Below, piece after piece: positions 15,303-23,441 of a stretch of 41,862 nt of DNA. Each line of letters opens with the position of its first letter. Position 1 is the stretch's first letter. The notes under the pieces were generated by a model. It saw only the letters and a program-made list of their open reading frames with translations. It made no database searches and was not told the origin of the DNA. The position numbers were made by a program, and so were the translations under genes. This DNA comes from Clostridiales bacterium (GTDB lineage: Bacteria > Bacillota > Clostridia > Oscillospirales > Acutalibacteraceae): the NCBI GenBank assembly GCA_012524025.1, contig JAAYSC010000071.1:1-41862 (forward strand), in the 5' to 3' direction.

Positions 15303-15330
15303 TTGCAAAAACCAAAACTACGGGTATAAT
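15303..15330 (+). promoter_or_regulatory. promoter of the XRE regulator gene
   Basis: TTGCAA (15303-15308), a 16-bp spacer and a perfect TATAAT (15325-15330). The start site would be near 15337, immediately before a palindrome. Confidence 0.7.
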
Positions 15331-15351
15331 AATAACGAACAGTATATACAA
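15323..15351 (-). promoter_or_regulatory. candidate divergent promoter for the phosphatase homologue
   Basis: Minus strand TTGTAT (15346-15351), 17-bp spacer, TATACC (15323-15328). The -10 overlaps the -10 of the plus promoter, and the -35 lies in the palindrome at 15345-15359. Confidence 0.45.
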
Positions 15352-15359
15352 ATTGTATA
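15345..15359. promoter_or_regulatory. palindromic operator candidate TATACAA-A-TTGTATA
   Basis: Perfect 7-bp arms around a single base. It sits over the early transcribed region of the XRE gene and over the -35 of the opposite promoter, as expected for an autoregulating XRE repressor site. Confidence 0.6.
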
Positions 15360-15370
15360 GGAGTGCAAAA

Positions 15371-15994
15371 ATGGAAAGAACTTTTGCCATGCGCTTGAGC
15401 GAGATCAGAAAAAACAGCGGAATCAGTCAAAAAAATGCTGCGGCACGCTTGGGGGTTTCACAGGCCCTGCTTTCACATTACGAAAACGGAATAAGAGAAT
15501 GCGGCCTGGCCTTTGTAAAGCGGGCAGCCGAATATTATGGGGTGACCACCGATTATCTTTTGGGTTTAAGCTCATCCAGAAAAGTCTTAAACGAAGGCTA
15601 TTTCACCATGGAAGATATACCGGAAGACAAAAAACTTGACGCCCTGACAATTTTTCGGGTCACTACTTTTTTGCGTGAAAAATTACTGGAAAGGCCACCC
15701 GAAAACAGAGAAAACTTCATAAAGTATTTTTCCATAAGCATGTATCGTTTTTTGGTTGCGGCGGCAGGAGCAGGGGACATACCCAGAAATTGGATAGGTG
15801 AAGAAACTCCGGTCCAAAGTAGCAGTTATGCCGAAGTTTTATCGGGGATTCAGTTTGTATTACTGGCTTCAATGGAAAAGGGTCGGCGCAAAGTGCCGAC
15901 CGATGAAGTGCCGCTGTGTGTTAAAACCCTGGTGGGTGAAATGGAAGAATATGTTTTGAGAGAATTGGAAAATTTAGCCAAACGCTTGAGTTAA
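15371..15994 (+). CDS. XRE-family HTH transcriptional regulator
   Basis: The 207-residue protein has an N-terminal Cro/C1 helix-turn-helix: MRLSEIRKNSGISQKNAAARLGVSQALLSHYENGIRECGLAFVKRAAEYYGVTTDYLLGLS (about 7-67). The remaining 140 residues form a helical domain of unknown type that may bind a ligand or dimerise. AGGAG at 15359-15363 fixes ATG 15371. The neighbouring palindrome suggests autoregulation and control of the divergent histidine-phosphatase homologue. It ends at a strong terminator. Confidence 0.88.
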   Translation: MERTFAMRLSEIRKNSGISQKNAAARLGVSQALLSHYENGIRECGLAFVKRAAEYYGVTTDYLLGLSSSRKVLNEGYFTMEDIPEDKKLDALTIFRVTTFLREKLLERPPENRENFIKYFSISMYRFLVAAAGAGDIPRNWIGEETPVQSSSYAEVLSGIQFVLLASMEKGRRKVPTDEVPLCVKTLVGEMEEYVLRELENLAKRLS

Positions 15995-16013
15995 CCGCTG
16001 ATAAAAGCAGACG

Positions 16014-16040
16014 CCGCCCCAAATATAGGGGCGGTTTTTA
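16014..16040 (+). terminator. intrinsic terminator of the XRE gene
   Basis: CCGCCCC (16014-16020), loop AAATATA, GGGGCGG (16028-16034), then TTTTTATT. The converging glgA gene may use the same stem, although its minus-strand T tract is less clean. Confidence 0.88.
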
Positions 16041-17462
16041 TTAACTTAAAATACCCCTGTACATTTCAAGGTATTCGCCGGCGGAATTTGCCCAGCTGTT
16101 GTCATCCTTGAGGGCACGGTCTACAAGTTTACCCCATGCGGCCTTGTCATAAAAAGCAGTTAGAGCACGGTTAACGGCGTCGGTCATATCGGCAAAATTG
16201 TAGCTTTTAAAGGTGAAGCCGTTACCCTTGCCGTCACCGCTGTCTGTTACAGAATCTTTAAGCCCGCCTGTTTCGCGCACTATGGGCAGGGTGCCGTAGC
16301 GCAAGGAAACCATTTGAGAAAGCCCGCAGGGCTCGCTTTTTGAGGGCATTAAGAACAAATCGACTCCGGCATATATTTTTCGAGCCAAATGGGGTATAAA
16401 CCCGGCAGTGAAAGAAACACGCCCCGGATATTTTTCTGCCATGGCATGAAAAAACTCTTCAAAGGCATAGTCGCCGGAACCTAAAATAGCAAACTGGGCT
16501 TGAGAGGAAGCTAAAATATTTTCAAAAGCCTCCACAACCAAGTCAAGCCCCTTATGGGTAACCAAACGGGTTGTAATGCCGATTAAGGGAAGGTCGGCCT
16601 TAAGCTCAAGCCCCAAGTGTTCTTGCAGGGCGGCCTTGTTTTTGGCCTTGCCGCTTTTGTCCTTGGCACTGTAGGGGAAGAAAATGTCGCTGTCATTGCC
16701 GGGGTCATAGGCTTTAAAGTCTATGCCGTTTAAAATCCCCCTTAATTTGTAGGCCCTTTCCCTTAAAATCGGGTCAAGCCCGTGGCTATACCAGGGGTCC
16801 AAAATTTCGTTGGCGTAGGTGGGGCTGACGGTGCTTACCATATCGGCGCATTCTATGCCACCCTTCATTAAGTTTACCGCACCGCCGTATTCCAAGAGCG
16901 AAAAATAATCTTCATCAAGGTCCAAAACTTCACCCATAAGGCTTTTGTCATAGACACCCTGGTATTGAATGTTGTGGATGGTAAAAACAGTTTTAATGTT
17001 TTCATAGCCCGGCAACTTGGAATAAAGAATGGTGTTATAGACGGGGATCATGGCTGTTTGCCAGTCATTGCAGTGGATAATATCGGGCTTGAAGTCTATG
17101 TGTTTTATAAGCTCCATCACCGCCCGTGAAAAGAAGGCAAAGCGTTCGGCGTCATCATAATGACCATAAAGGCCGTCGCGTTTAAAATAGTATTCATTGT
17201 CTAAAAAATAATAAACGGCACCTTCATGGTTTAACCTGAAAACACCGCAGTACTGGCGCCGCCAGGCAAGCGGAACGACAAAATCGGTAACAAACTGCAT
17301 TTTTTCACGAAAGTCTTGCCCTATCCCCTTATAAAGGGGTAAAACCGCGCGGCAGGCCGTACGGCGTTTGCGCAAGGCCGGGGGAAGGGATCCACCGACA
17401 TCGGCCAAACCGCCTGTCGCTATAAAAGGTGTAGCTTCGCTGACAGCATATAAAACTTTCAT
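16041..17462 (-). CDS. glgA: glycogen synthase (ADP-glucose:glucan glucosyltransferase, GT5)
   Basis: The 473-residue protein transfers glucose from ADP-glucose to the non-reducing end of an alpha-1,4-glucan in the cytosol. The N-terminal GT5 start is MKVLYAVSEATPFIATGGLADVGGSLP. The E. coli-type K-T-G-G-L lysine is alanine here (ATGGLADV), a change I believe occurs in other clostridial GlgA. Further motifs are FTIHNIQYQG, STVSPTYANEI, LRGILNGID, GITTRLVTHKGLDL and the C-terminal MPSKSEPCGLSQM with the catalytic-site glutamate. The length is normal for the family. GGAGG lies just before ATG 17462. It is the last gene of the glycogen operon, 46 bp after the GH172 gene. Confidence 0.95.
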   Translation of the reverse strand: MKVLYAVSEATPFIATGGLADVGGSLPPALRKRRTACRAVLPLYKGIGQDFREKMQFVTDFVVPLAWRRQYCGVFRLNHEGAVYYFLDNEYYFKRDGLYGHYDDAERFAFFSRAVMELIKHIDFKPDIIHCNDWQTAMIPVYNTILYSKLPGYENIKTVFTIHNIQYQGVYDKSLMGEVLDLDEDYFSLLEYGGAVNLMKGGIECADMVSTVSPTYANEILDPWYSHGLDPILRERAYKLRGILNGIDFKAYDPGNDSDIFFPYSAKDKSGKAKNKAALQEHLGLELKADLPLIGITTRLVTHKGLDLVVEAFENILASSQAQFAILGSGDYAFEEFFHAMAEKYPGRVSFTAGFIPHLARKIYAGVDLFLMPSKSEPCGLSQMVSLRYGTLPIVRETGGLKDSVTDSGDGKGNGFTFKSYNFADMTDAVNRALTAFYDKAAWGKLVDRALKDDNSWANSAGEYLEMYRGILS

Positions 17463-17508
17463 ATATCCTCCTTAAAATCAAATACTCTTGGCTGCTTTCA
17501 AGGCATAA

Positions 17509-18591
17509 TCAAATAATTTCCAAGCTGTCCCTGTCCAACAAAGGGGGGAAGGGGGCTGTGGGTAAGGTCTGGTACCAAAAGGCTACGCCGGCTATGTCAT
17601 CTTGCAAGGGTAAATACCTACCCTCGTCGCGCCAACCCAGGGCCTGGATGGTAACGCGCAGGTCACTTTCGAACCTGATGGGGTCAAGAAGGTGCCAACG
17701 GTAAAGACCAAAGCGCTGTTGGGAACTGTAGAGCCCGTCGGGTCTGATAACCTGTGACAAACCCGCATAGGGGGTTGAAAAAGTCTCATATTCATGCTCG
17801 GCCTTGTTTTCAAAATTATAAGAGCCGCAAAAATAATCTTCCGTGCCCGTGCCACAGATGGTGGGATAATCCTTATCGCCGTCCATATAAAACTTAATCT
17901 CACCTTCACCCCACCAACCGGCATTGTTTACGCCCCAAGCCAAATAGGTCCCGACATATTGCCCCTTGCCTCGGATGCCGTCGACTATGGTAAAAACTTC
18001 CTTGTAGGGGAGGGGGTTTACCCTGTTAAAACGAGCATGAAAATATGCAATATCTTGGGGGAGTTCCGCCAAGGTGTAATCAACTTGATAATAAAGCGAA
18101 GCAGCTTTTCCGCTTATGTTTTCAATTGTAATTTTACAATGTTTTTTAAAAGGCATCTGCCAGTAGCAGTTGAAGGCACTGCCCGGGTTAACACAGACCG
18201 CCAAAGAAGATATGGGGGCATAGGTCCCCCAGCCGCTGGCGAAAAAATCACCCAAAGGGCATTCCACACTGGGGTTTTCTTGGCCTTCCCAGTAAAAGCG
18301 TATTATGAAAAAACGCCACTTGGCACCGGGTGTGCACCAAATATGGTTTATGATCCCGGGGCCTTCAATATCGGCTATAACTCGCTCTTCCTTGTCTTCA
18401 ATAACTATGTAGGGGTCCACTTTCCAGCCTTTTCCCAAATCGCGGGCGGCCCGAGCCGCAATGCCTGTGTCAAGGTCACTTTTGGCTCCGCCGGAAACCG
18501 CACCTGTGGGGTTTTCGGCACTTATGGAACGGCTCTTGGCATTTGAAAGTTGCCAGAGGTTGGAAATAGAGTTGGTAATTCCAGGGTACAT
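17509..18591 (-). CDS. DUF2961 / glycoside hydrolase family 172 protein
   Basis: The 360-residue protein shows the DUF2961 (GH172) signature: SFNLWQLS-like N-terminus, ADIEGPGIINHIWCT, DFFASGWGTYAPISSL, YYQVDYTLAELP, GWWGEGEIKFYMDGD and GTGTEDYFCGSYNFE. Two glutamates about 20 residues apart (GEGEIKF and GTEDYF) match the catalytic pair described for GH172 enzymes, which act on difructose anhydride I or D-arabinofuranosides. There is no signal peptide, so it should be cytosolic. It sits inside the glycogen operon, 46 bp after glgD and 46 bp before glgA, with GGGAGGTAGCTATT before its ATG. Its link to glycogen is inferred from location only. Confidence 0.87.
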   Translation of the reverse strand: MYPGITNSISNLWQLSNAKSRSISAENPTGAVSGGAKSDLDTGIAARAARDLGKGWKVDPYIVIEDKEERVIADIEGPGIINHIWCTPGAKWRFFIIRFYWEGQENPSVECPLGDFFASGWGTYAPISSLAVCVNPGSAFNCYWQMPFKKHCKITIENISGKAASLYYQVDYTLAELPQDIAYFHARFNRVNPLPYKEVFTIVDGIRGKGQYVGTYLAWGVNNAGWWGEGEIKFYMDGDKDYPTICGTGTEDYFCGSYNFENKAEHEYETFSTPYAGLSQVIRPDGLYSSQQRFGLYRWHLLDPIRFESDLRVTIQALGWRDEGRYLPLQDDIAGVAFWYQTLPTAPFPPLLDRDSLEII

Positions 18592-18637
18592 AATAGCTAC
18601 CTCCCAAATCAGTGATTAAAATTATTGGCATCTAAAG

Positions 18638-19759
18638 TTAAATAACTATTCCCTTACCGAGGAAAAATGGATAGTTCTTATCACCGCTCAAAACCTTATC
18701 GGGCTTGATAACCGCATTTTTATCGGTTATTACACAGTTTAAGTCGGCTCCTTCGCCTATAAAAGTGTCTTGCATTATTACGCAGTTTTTAAGCTTGGCG
18801 CCTCTGCCGACATTGACCCGTCGAAAAAATACGCAATTTTCCACCTGCCCTTCAATTTTACAGCCGTCGGCAATCAGGGAATTTTTGACATTGGAGCTGT
18901 GGGAATAGACCGATGGCATGTCATCGTGCACCTTGGTAAAAACAGGTCTGTCCGGTGCAAAAAGGGCGTCTTTTTGGTCGGGTTGCAGTAGGTCCATATT
19001 GATTTCATAATATGTTTGCAAAGAATCTATGGTGCGGGCATAAGAGTCACATTCGTAACCGAAAATCTTAAGGTTTTCAACATTGCTTGCAATAATGTCT
19101 TGGTCAAAATCCTTATAACCCAAGCAAACGGCATCATTTAAGAGGCGTTCCAAAAGAGACTTTCTGAGCAAGAAAATATTAAGTGAATGGGCGGCACAAG
19201 TGATACCGCAGCGGCAAAGTTCCTCATTGCTGACACGCCCCGAGGCGTCTAAGGCGAAGGTTAAAATACCGGGAATTTTAGGGGCTTGCTCATATTTGTA
19301 AACCAGGGTTATATCGGCCCCCTTGTCTGAGTGATATTTTATCAGGTCACCAAAGTCCATATTGCAAACAACATTGGAATCACACATTAAAACATATTCC
19401 GCTTTGGATCTTTCTATAAAACCGATAGCCGAGTGCAAGGCTTCTATGCGGGAACGAAATTGTTCCCCGCCGAAGGCGCTGTCGGAAAAGGGCGGTATGA
19501 CAAAAAGCCCGTCACGCTTTCGTGAAAGGTCCCAAGCCTTGCCCGAGCCGACATGGTCCATAAGTGAACGATAATTCCCCTTGGTTATGACACCCACATT
19601 GGTGATGCCGCAGTTGACCATGTTTGACAAGGGAAAGTCAATTAAACGATAACGCCCGGCAAAGGGAACGGAACCCATGGCACGCAAAGGCGTGAGTTCG
19701 GGCAGAACCGAATCGTAAGAGTTTGAATAAATTATGCCAAGCACATTGTTAGCCCTCAT
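18638..19759 (-). CDS. glgD: glucose-1-phosphate adenylyltransferase subunit GlgD
   Basis: The 373-residue protein is the non-catalytic or regulatory partner of GlgC found in Firmicutes. It has the nucleotidyltransferase fold ([28 protein letters not shown], residues about 33-61), but its start is [30 protein letters not shown] instead of the GGQGSRL loop of active GlgC, which is why GlgD is assigned. The C-terminal left-handed beta-helix shows hexapeptide-like repeats ([35 protein letters not shown]). The start ATG overlaps the glgC stop by 4 bp (ATGA), indicating translational coupling and a one-to-one complex. Confidence 0.93.
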   Translation of the reverse strand: MRANNVLGIIYSNSYDSVLPELTPLRAMGSVPFAGRYRLIDFPLSNMVNCGITNVGVITKGNYRSLMDHVGSGKAWDLSRKRDGLFVIPPFSDSAFGGEQFRSRIEALHSAIGFIERSKAEYVLMCDSNVVCNMDFGDLIKYHSDKGADITLVYKYEQAPKIPGILTFALDASGRVSNEELCRCGITCAAHSLNIFLLRKSLLERLLNDAVCLGYKDFDQDIIASNVENLKIFGYECDSYARTIDSLQTYYEINMDLLQPDQKDALFAPDRPVFTKVHDDMPSVYSHSSNVKNSLIADGCKIEGQVENCVFFRRVNVGRGAKLKNCVIMQDTFIGEGADLNCVITDKNAVIKPDKVLSGDKNYPFFLGKGIVI

Positions 19760-20973
19760 TCTTGCCCCTCCTTAATTTTATTTTCCAACATTTCTTTTGG
19801 TTTAACACGGGCATTTTTTTCCACGACAAGCCCGTCGCCCACAACAGCCACACCCCAGAGGTCGCGGTCGGGATAATTTTCCGGCAGGTCGCCCACTTGA
19901 GCCCCACGCCTTATCAGCGCATTTTCGGCCACGATAGAATAACGAACTACAGCCCCGGCCTCAATGCGGGTGCCGGGCATTACAATTGAATATTCCACCT
20001 TTGCGCCTTCCTCAACAATTACATCGGCAAATAAAATCGAATAATCCAACTTGCCTTCAACCCGACAACCACCCGCTATCATAGAGTTTTCCACCAGGGC
20101 ATTGGGGCCTATGTAATGTGGTGTGTTGGCAGGATTGTTTGAATATATGCGCCAGTTGTCATCGCTTAAATCCAGATCAACCCCGGGGTTGAGTAAATCG
20201 AGATTGGCTTCCCACAGGGAATCTATGGTGCCCACATCCTTCCAATAACCTTCAAAGGGATAGGCGAAAAGGCGCTCACCGGCTTGATGCATGGCCGGTA
20301 TCAAGTTTTTACCGAAATCATTGTCAGAATCGGGGTCGGCTTCATCTGCCAGCAAATATGCCTTGAGCTTTTCCCAGGTGAAAATATAAACACCCATTGA
20401 GGCCTTGTTGCTGCTCGGCTTTTCGGGCTTTTCTTCAAATTCGGCTATTGAGTTATCATCGTTTAGTATCATAAGCCCAAAGCGAGACGCCTCTTCCCAG
20501 GGCACTTCCAGCATGGCTATGGTGCAGTCCGCGCTTCTTTCTTTGTGAAAGGTCAGCATTTTGGCATAATCCATTTTATAAATATGGTCGCCCGATAAAA
20601 CCGCAACATATTCCGGATTATAGCGTTCTATGAAGGGAATATTTTGGTAAATGGCGTTGGCGGTGCCCTTGTACCACTCCGTCCCCGATATTTGTTGGTA
20701 GGGTGAAAGGATGTGGACACCTCCGTTTATTCTGTCTAAATCCCAGGCTTGGCCGTTGCCGATGTAGGCGTTGAGCTCAAGGGGCTCATATTGGGTGAGC
20801 ACCCCCACAGTTTCTATGCCGGAATTTACGCAGTTTGATAGGGGGAAGTCTATTATCCTGTACTTACCGCCGTAGGGTACTGCGGGTTTGGCTATGTTTT
20901 GTGTCAAAACACCCAACCTGCTGCCCTGCCCGCCGGCCAGGAGCATAGCTAAACACTCTGTTTTTTTACGCAT
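19756..20973 (-). CDS. glgC: glucose-1-phosphate adenylyltransferase GlgC
   Basis: The 405-residue enzyme makes ADP-glucose from ATP and glucose-1-phosphate, the committed step of glycogen synthesis. [39 protein letters not shown] (about 9-47) holds the nucleotide-binding loop. [12 protein letters not shown] and the [10 protein letters not shown] segment contribute to sugar phosphate binding, and [20 protein letters not shown] is a GlgC hallmark. A beta-helix C-terminus follows. Length and motifs are normal. It lies 20 bp after glgB and overlaps glgD by 4 bp. Confidence 0.95.
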   Translation of the reverse strand: MRKKTECLAMLLAGGQGSRLGVLTQNIAKPAVPYGGKYRIIDFPLSNCVNSGIETVGVLTQYEPLELNAYIGNGQAWDLDRINGGVHILSPYQQISGTEWYKGTANAIYQNIPFIERYNPEYVAVLSGDHIYKMDYAKMLTFHKERSADCTIAMLEVPWEEASRFGLMILNDDNSIAEFEEKPEKPSSNKASMGVYIFTWEKLKAYLLADEADPDSDNDFGKNLIPAMHQAGERLFAYPFEGYWKDVGTIDSLWEANLDLLNPGVDLDLSDDNWRIYSNNPANTPHYIGPNALVENSMIAGGCRVEGKLDYSILFADVIVEEGAKVEYSIVMPGTRIEAGAVVRYSIVAENALIRRGAQVGDLPENYPDRDLWGVAVVGDGLVVEKNARVKPKEMLENKIKEGQE

Positions 20974-20993
20974 GGCTTGCTACCTTCCTCTTT

Positions 20994-22922
20994 TTATTTT
21001 TGGCTCAAAGTTTCCTTTACAGCTTGTTTTTTATGATTTTTTCTCTTTGGTTTTTCGTATACCAGGTAAAGTGCGTCATAGCCCATAAGCTCAAGTTCCA
21101 AGCTTTGTTCAAAGCCGTGCATGGCCAAGGCCTTGGTATGTAGGGCAGACGGGGGTAACTCGGGTTCTTGAGGATCAATTTTTGAAAGATCGGTTTTTAA
21201 AAGCGTTTTGTAGGCCCCGGCTTTTGGCAGACCTATAGAATATTTTTTATGGCCGACCGGGCTTAAATTGAAAAGAGCGACTATTTCATTGCCCTGCTTG
21301 TCACGACGCAAGAAGGATATGATGTTGTTGGCCTTGTCATCACCGGCTATCCATTCAAAACCTTCCCAGGCATAGTCTATTTCCCAAAAAGCAGGATTTT
21401 CCCTATAAATATGGTTTAATCTTTTGATGTAATCTTTAAAAGAGGCGTGAGATTCATAATCCAACAAAAACCAGTCCAACTGTTTTTTATAGTCCCACTC
21501 AATAAATTGGGCAAACTCTTGCCCCATAAAAAGCAGTTTCTTACCCGGGTGTGCCATCATGTAGGCATAAAAAACCTTGAGCCCGGCAAACTTTTCTTCA
21601 TAAGAACCCGGCATTTTGCCTATCATTGAAGCCTTACCGTGCACAACTTCATCGTGCGATATGGGTAAAACAAAGTTTTCCGAAAAGGCATACATCAAAG
21701 AAAAGGTCAGCAGTGAGTGATGGTTTGCCCTGTAAATAGGGTCAAGCGAAAAGTATTTTAAGCAGTCATTCATCCAACCCATATTCCACTTAAAATTAAA
21801 ACCCAAACCGCCGGAATAGACGGGTTTAGAAACCAGGGGCCAGGCCGTGCTTTCTTCGGCTATCATGAGTGCGTGAGGGAAAAACTCAAAAACAGCTTGG
21901 TTGAGTTTTTTTATAAAATCCACAGCTTCAAGGTTTTCATTGCCACCTTGCTTATTGGGCCGCCATTGGCCCGGCTTGCGGCCGTAATCGAGGTAGAGCA
22001 TGGAAGCAACAGCGTCAACCCGCAGCCCGTCTATGTGGTAGACATCAAACCAATGAAGGGCGCTTGAAATAAGGAAGCTTTGGACCTCGGGCCGCCCAAA
22101 GTCGAAGATTTTAGTACCCCATTGCAGGTGTTCACCCTTTATGGGGTCGGCATATTCGTAGCAGGCAGAACCGTCAAATTCGGCTAAACCGTGCTCATCT
22201 TTAACAAAGTGGGCGGGTACCCAATCCAAAATAACACCTATATTATTTTGGTGGCAAACATCAACAAAGTGCATAAAGTCTTTGGGGGTGCCAAAGCGGG
22301 AGGTAGGTGCGAAAAAGCCCGTTGCTTGGTAGCCCCAAGAACCGTCAAAGGGGAATTCACCCAAGGGCATGAGTTCAACATGAGTGTAGCCCATTTCAAG
22401 AAGATAGGGGACCAGGCTTTGGGCCAAATCCCTGTAAGATAAAGGGTTGCCGTCATCGTGCAAGCGCCAAGACCCCAAATGCACTTCATAAATATTCATG
22501 GGGCTTTCATAGACGGTAATATGCTTTTTTTGCTCCCGCCAGGCGCTGTCACCCCACTTGTAATCGGAATAGTCATAAAACTTTGAAGCGGTCCCCGGCC
22601 TTGTTTCGGCATGAAAGCAATAGGGGTCGCTTTTTAAGAGTTGGGCTCCTTTTTGGCTGACAATGTGGTATTTATAAGCATCATATTCTTGCGGCCCTTC
22701 AAGACAGGCCTGCCAGAGACCTTGTTCATTAATCTTGCTTAAGGGATTTGCCCGGCTATTCCATGAATTAAAATCACCGACGACACTGACCTGCTTGGCA
22801 TTGGGTGCCCAAACGCGAAAGACAACCGTATTATCATCCCTACGGTGTGCGCCCATATATTCATAGGCCTTAAAATTGTTACCTTGGTGAAAAAGGTAGG
22901 CCGGAAGTCGGTCGTCTTTCAA
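20994..22922 (-). CDS. glgB: 1,4-alpha-glucan branching enzyme
   Basis: The 642-residue GH13 enzyme introduces alpha-1,6 branches in glycogen. An N-terminal CBM48-like domain (VVFRVWAPNAKQVSVVGDFNSWN, about 31-54) precedes the catalytic barrel. Motifs are DWVPAHFVKDEHGL, DGLRVDAVASMLYLDYG (nucleophile aspartate), LMIAEESTAWP (acid/base glutamate) and LPISHDEVVHGKASM. The start is TTG at 22922, with AGGAGGG ten bases upstream; no ATG fits better. It is the first gene of the operon glgB-glgC-glgD-GH172-glgA, behind the promoter at 22985-23013. No glgP or glgX lies in the window. Confidence 0.95.
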   Translation of the reverse strand: MKDDRLPAYLFHQGNNFKAYEYMGAHRRDDNTVVFRVWAPNAKQVSVVGDFNSWNSRANPLSKINEQGLWQACLEGPQEYDAYKYHIVSQKGAQLLKSDPYCFHAETRPGTASKFYDYSDYKWGDSAWREQKKHITVYESPMNIYEVHLGSWRLHDDGNPLSYRDLAQSLVPYLLEMGYTHVELMPLGEFPFDGSWGYQATGFFAPTSRFGTPKDFMHFVDVCHQNNIGVILDWVPAHFVKDEHGLAEFDGSACYEYADPIKGEHLQWGTKIFDFGRPEVQSFLISSALHWFDVYHIDGLRVDAVASMLYLDYGRKPGQWRPNKQGGNENLEAVDFIKKLNQAVFEFFPHALMIAEESTAWPLVSKPVYSGGLGFNFKWNMGWMNDCLKYFSLDPIYRANHHSLLTFSLMYAFSENFVLPISHDEVVHGKASMIGKMPGSYEEKFAGLKVFYAYMMAHPGKKLLFMGQEFAQFIEWDYKKQLDWFLLDYESHASFKDYIKRLNHIYRENPAFWEIDYAWEGFEWIAGDDKANNIISFLRRDKQGNEIVALFNLSPVGHKKYSIGLPKAGAYKTLLKTDLSKIDPQEPELPPSALHTKALAMHGFEQSLELELMGYDALYLVYEKPKRKNHKKQAVKETLSQK

Positions 22923-22984
22923 GTCTGTAAAACCCTCCTAAAAACAAAATATTTATAAAACAAGACAATATATTAGTTTGGAAA

Positions 22985-23013
22985 ATTATAACAAATCAGC
23001 CCTTAAAATACAA
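22985..23013 (-). promoter_or_regulatory. promoter of the glycogen operon
   Basis: Minus strand TTGTAT (23008-23013), 17-bp spacer, perfect TATAAT (22985-22990). The leader to the TTG start is about 56 nt. It is back to back with the leuA promoter, about 80 bp away. Confidence 0.65.
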
Positions 23014-23093
23014 GATATTACAGCAAATCTATCAAAACAAAAGGAAGGAGAGCCTTGTAATTTGGCCAAAATGTTAAAAAGGGATTGTGCGAC

Positions 23094-23122
23094 TTGACAA
23101 AATTAGGCCGCCTATTTATAAT
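23094..23122 (+). promoter_or_regulatory. perfect consensus promoter of the leuA T-box leader
   Basis: TTGACA (23094-23099), exactly 17 bp, TATAAT (23117-23122). Confidence 0.9.
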
Positions 23123-23129
23123 TATTGCA

Positions 23130-23426
23130 CATAAAAATATTGACCACAGAAAAACTGTGAAGGAAACAAGATGTTTGGAAGCAAGCTTCCTCACGAGCTG
23201 CAGAGAGCCGGGTCAGCTGTAAGCCGGTGCCGTGAAAAACATGTATAACTCATTCTGGAGTTGCCTGCCTGAAAGCATAGGGTAGGCCGCAAGACTGCGT
23301 TAAAGGTCAGGGCCTTGTCAGAGGCCTGTGCAAGGGTGGCCTTGGCCGCCAAAGTAGGGTGGTACCGTGCATTGTAATTTTGCGCCCCTATACGAAAGAT
23401 GTTTTCGTGTAGGGGCCTTTTAATTT
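23130..23426 (+). promoter_or_regulatory. T-box leader, probably leucine-specific (CUC specifier)
   Basis: This is a leader of about 300 nt before leuA. It contains the AGAGAG-GCCGGG stem I region (near 23200), the conserved T-box AGGGTGGTACCGTG at 23356-23369 and a terminator. The terminator stem is GCCCCTATACGAAA (23384-23397) with TTTTCGTGTAGGGGC (23402-23416), then CTTTTAATTT. A candidate specifier codon is CUC at 23249-23251, followed by A, in a loop before TTCTGGAGTTGCC. Uncharged tRNA-Leu would pair with the specifier and the T-box bulge, stabilise the antiterminator and switch leuA-leuB on. The specifier assignment is by inspection and by the downstream gene. Confidence 0.92.
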
Positions 23427-23441
23427 AAGGAGGATTTATTA

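Noticed and set aside
17794-18546. 250-codon open frame on the plus strand opposite the GH172 gene
   Set aside because: It is antisense to a gene with clear family motifs and lacks promoter and ribosome site.
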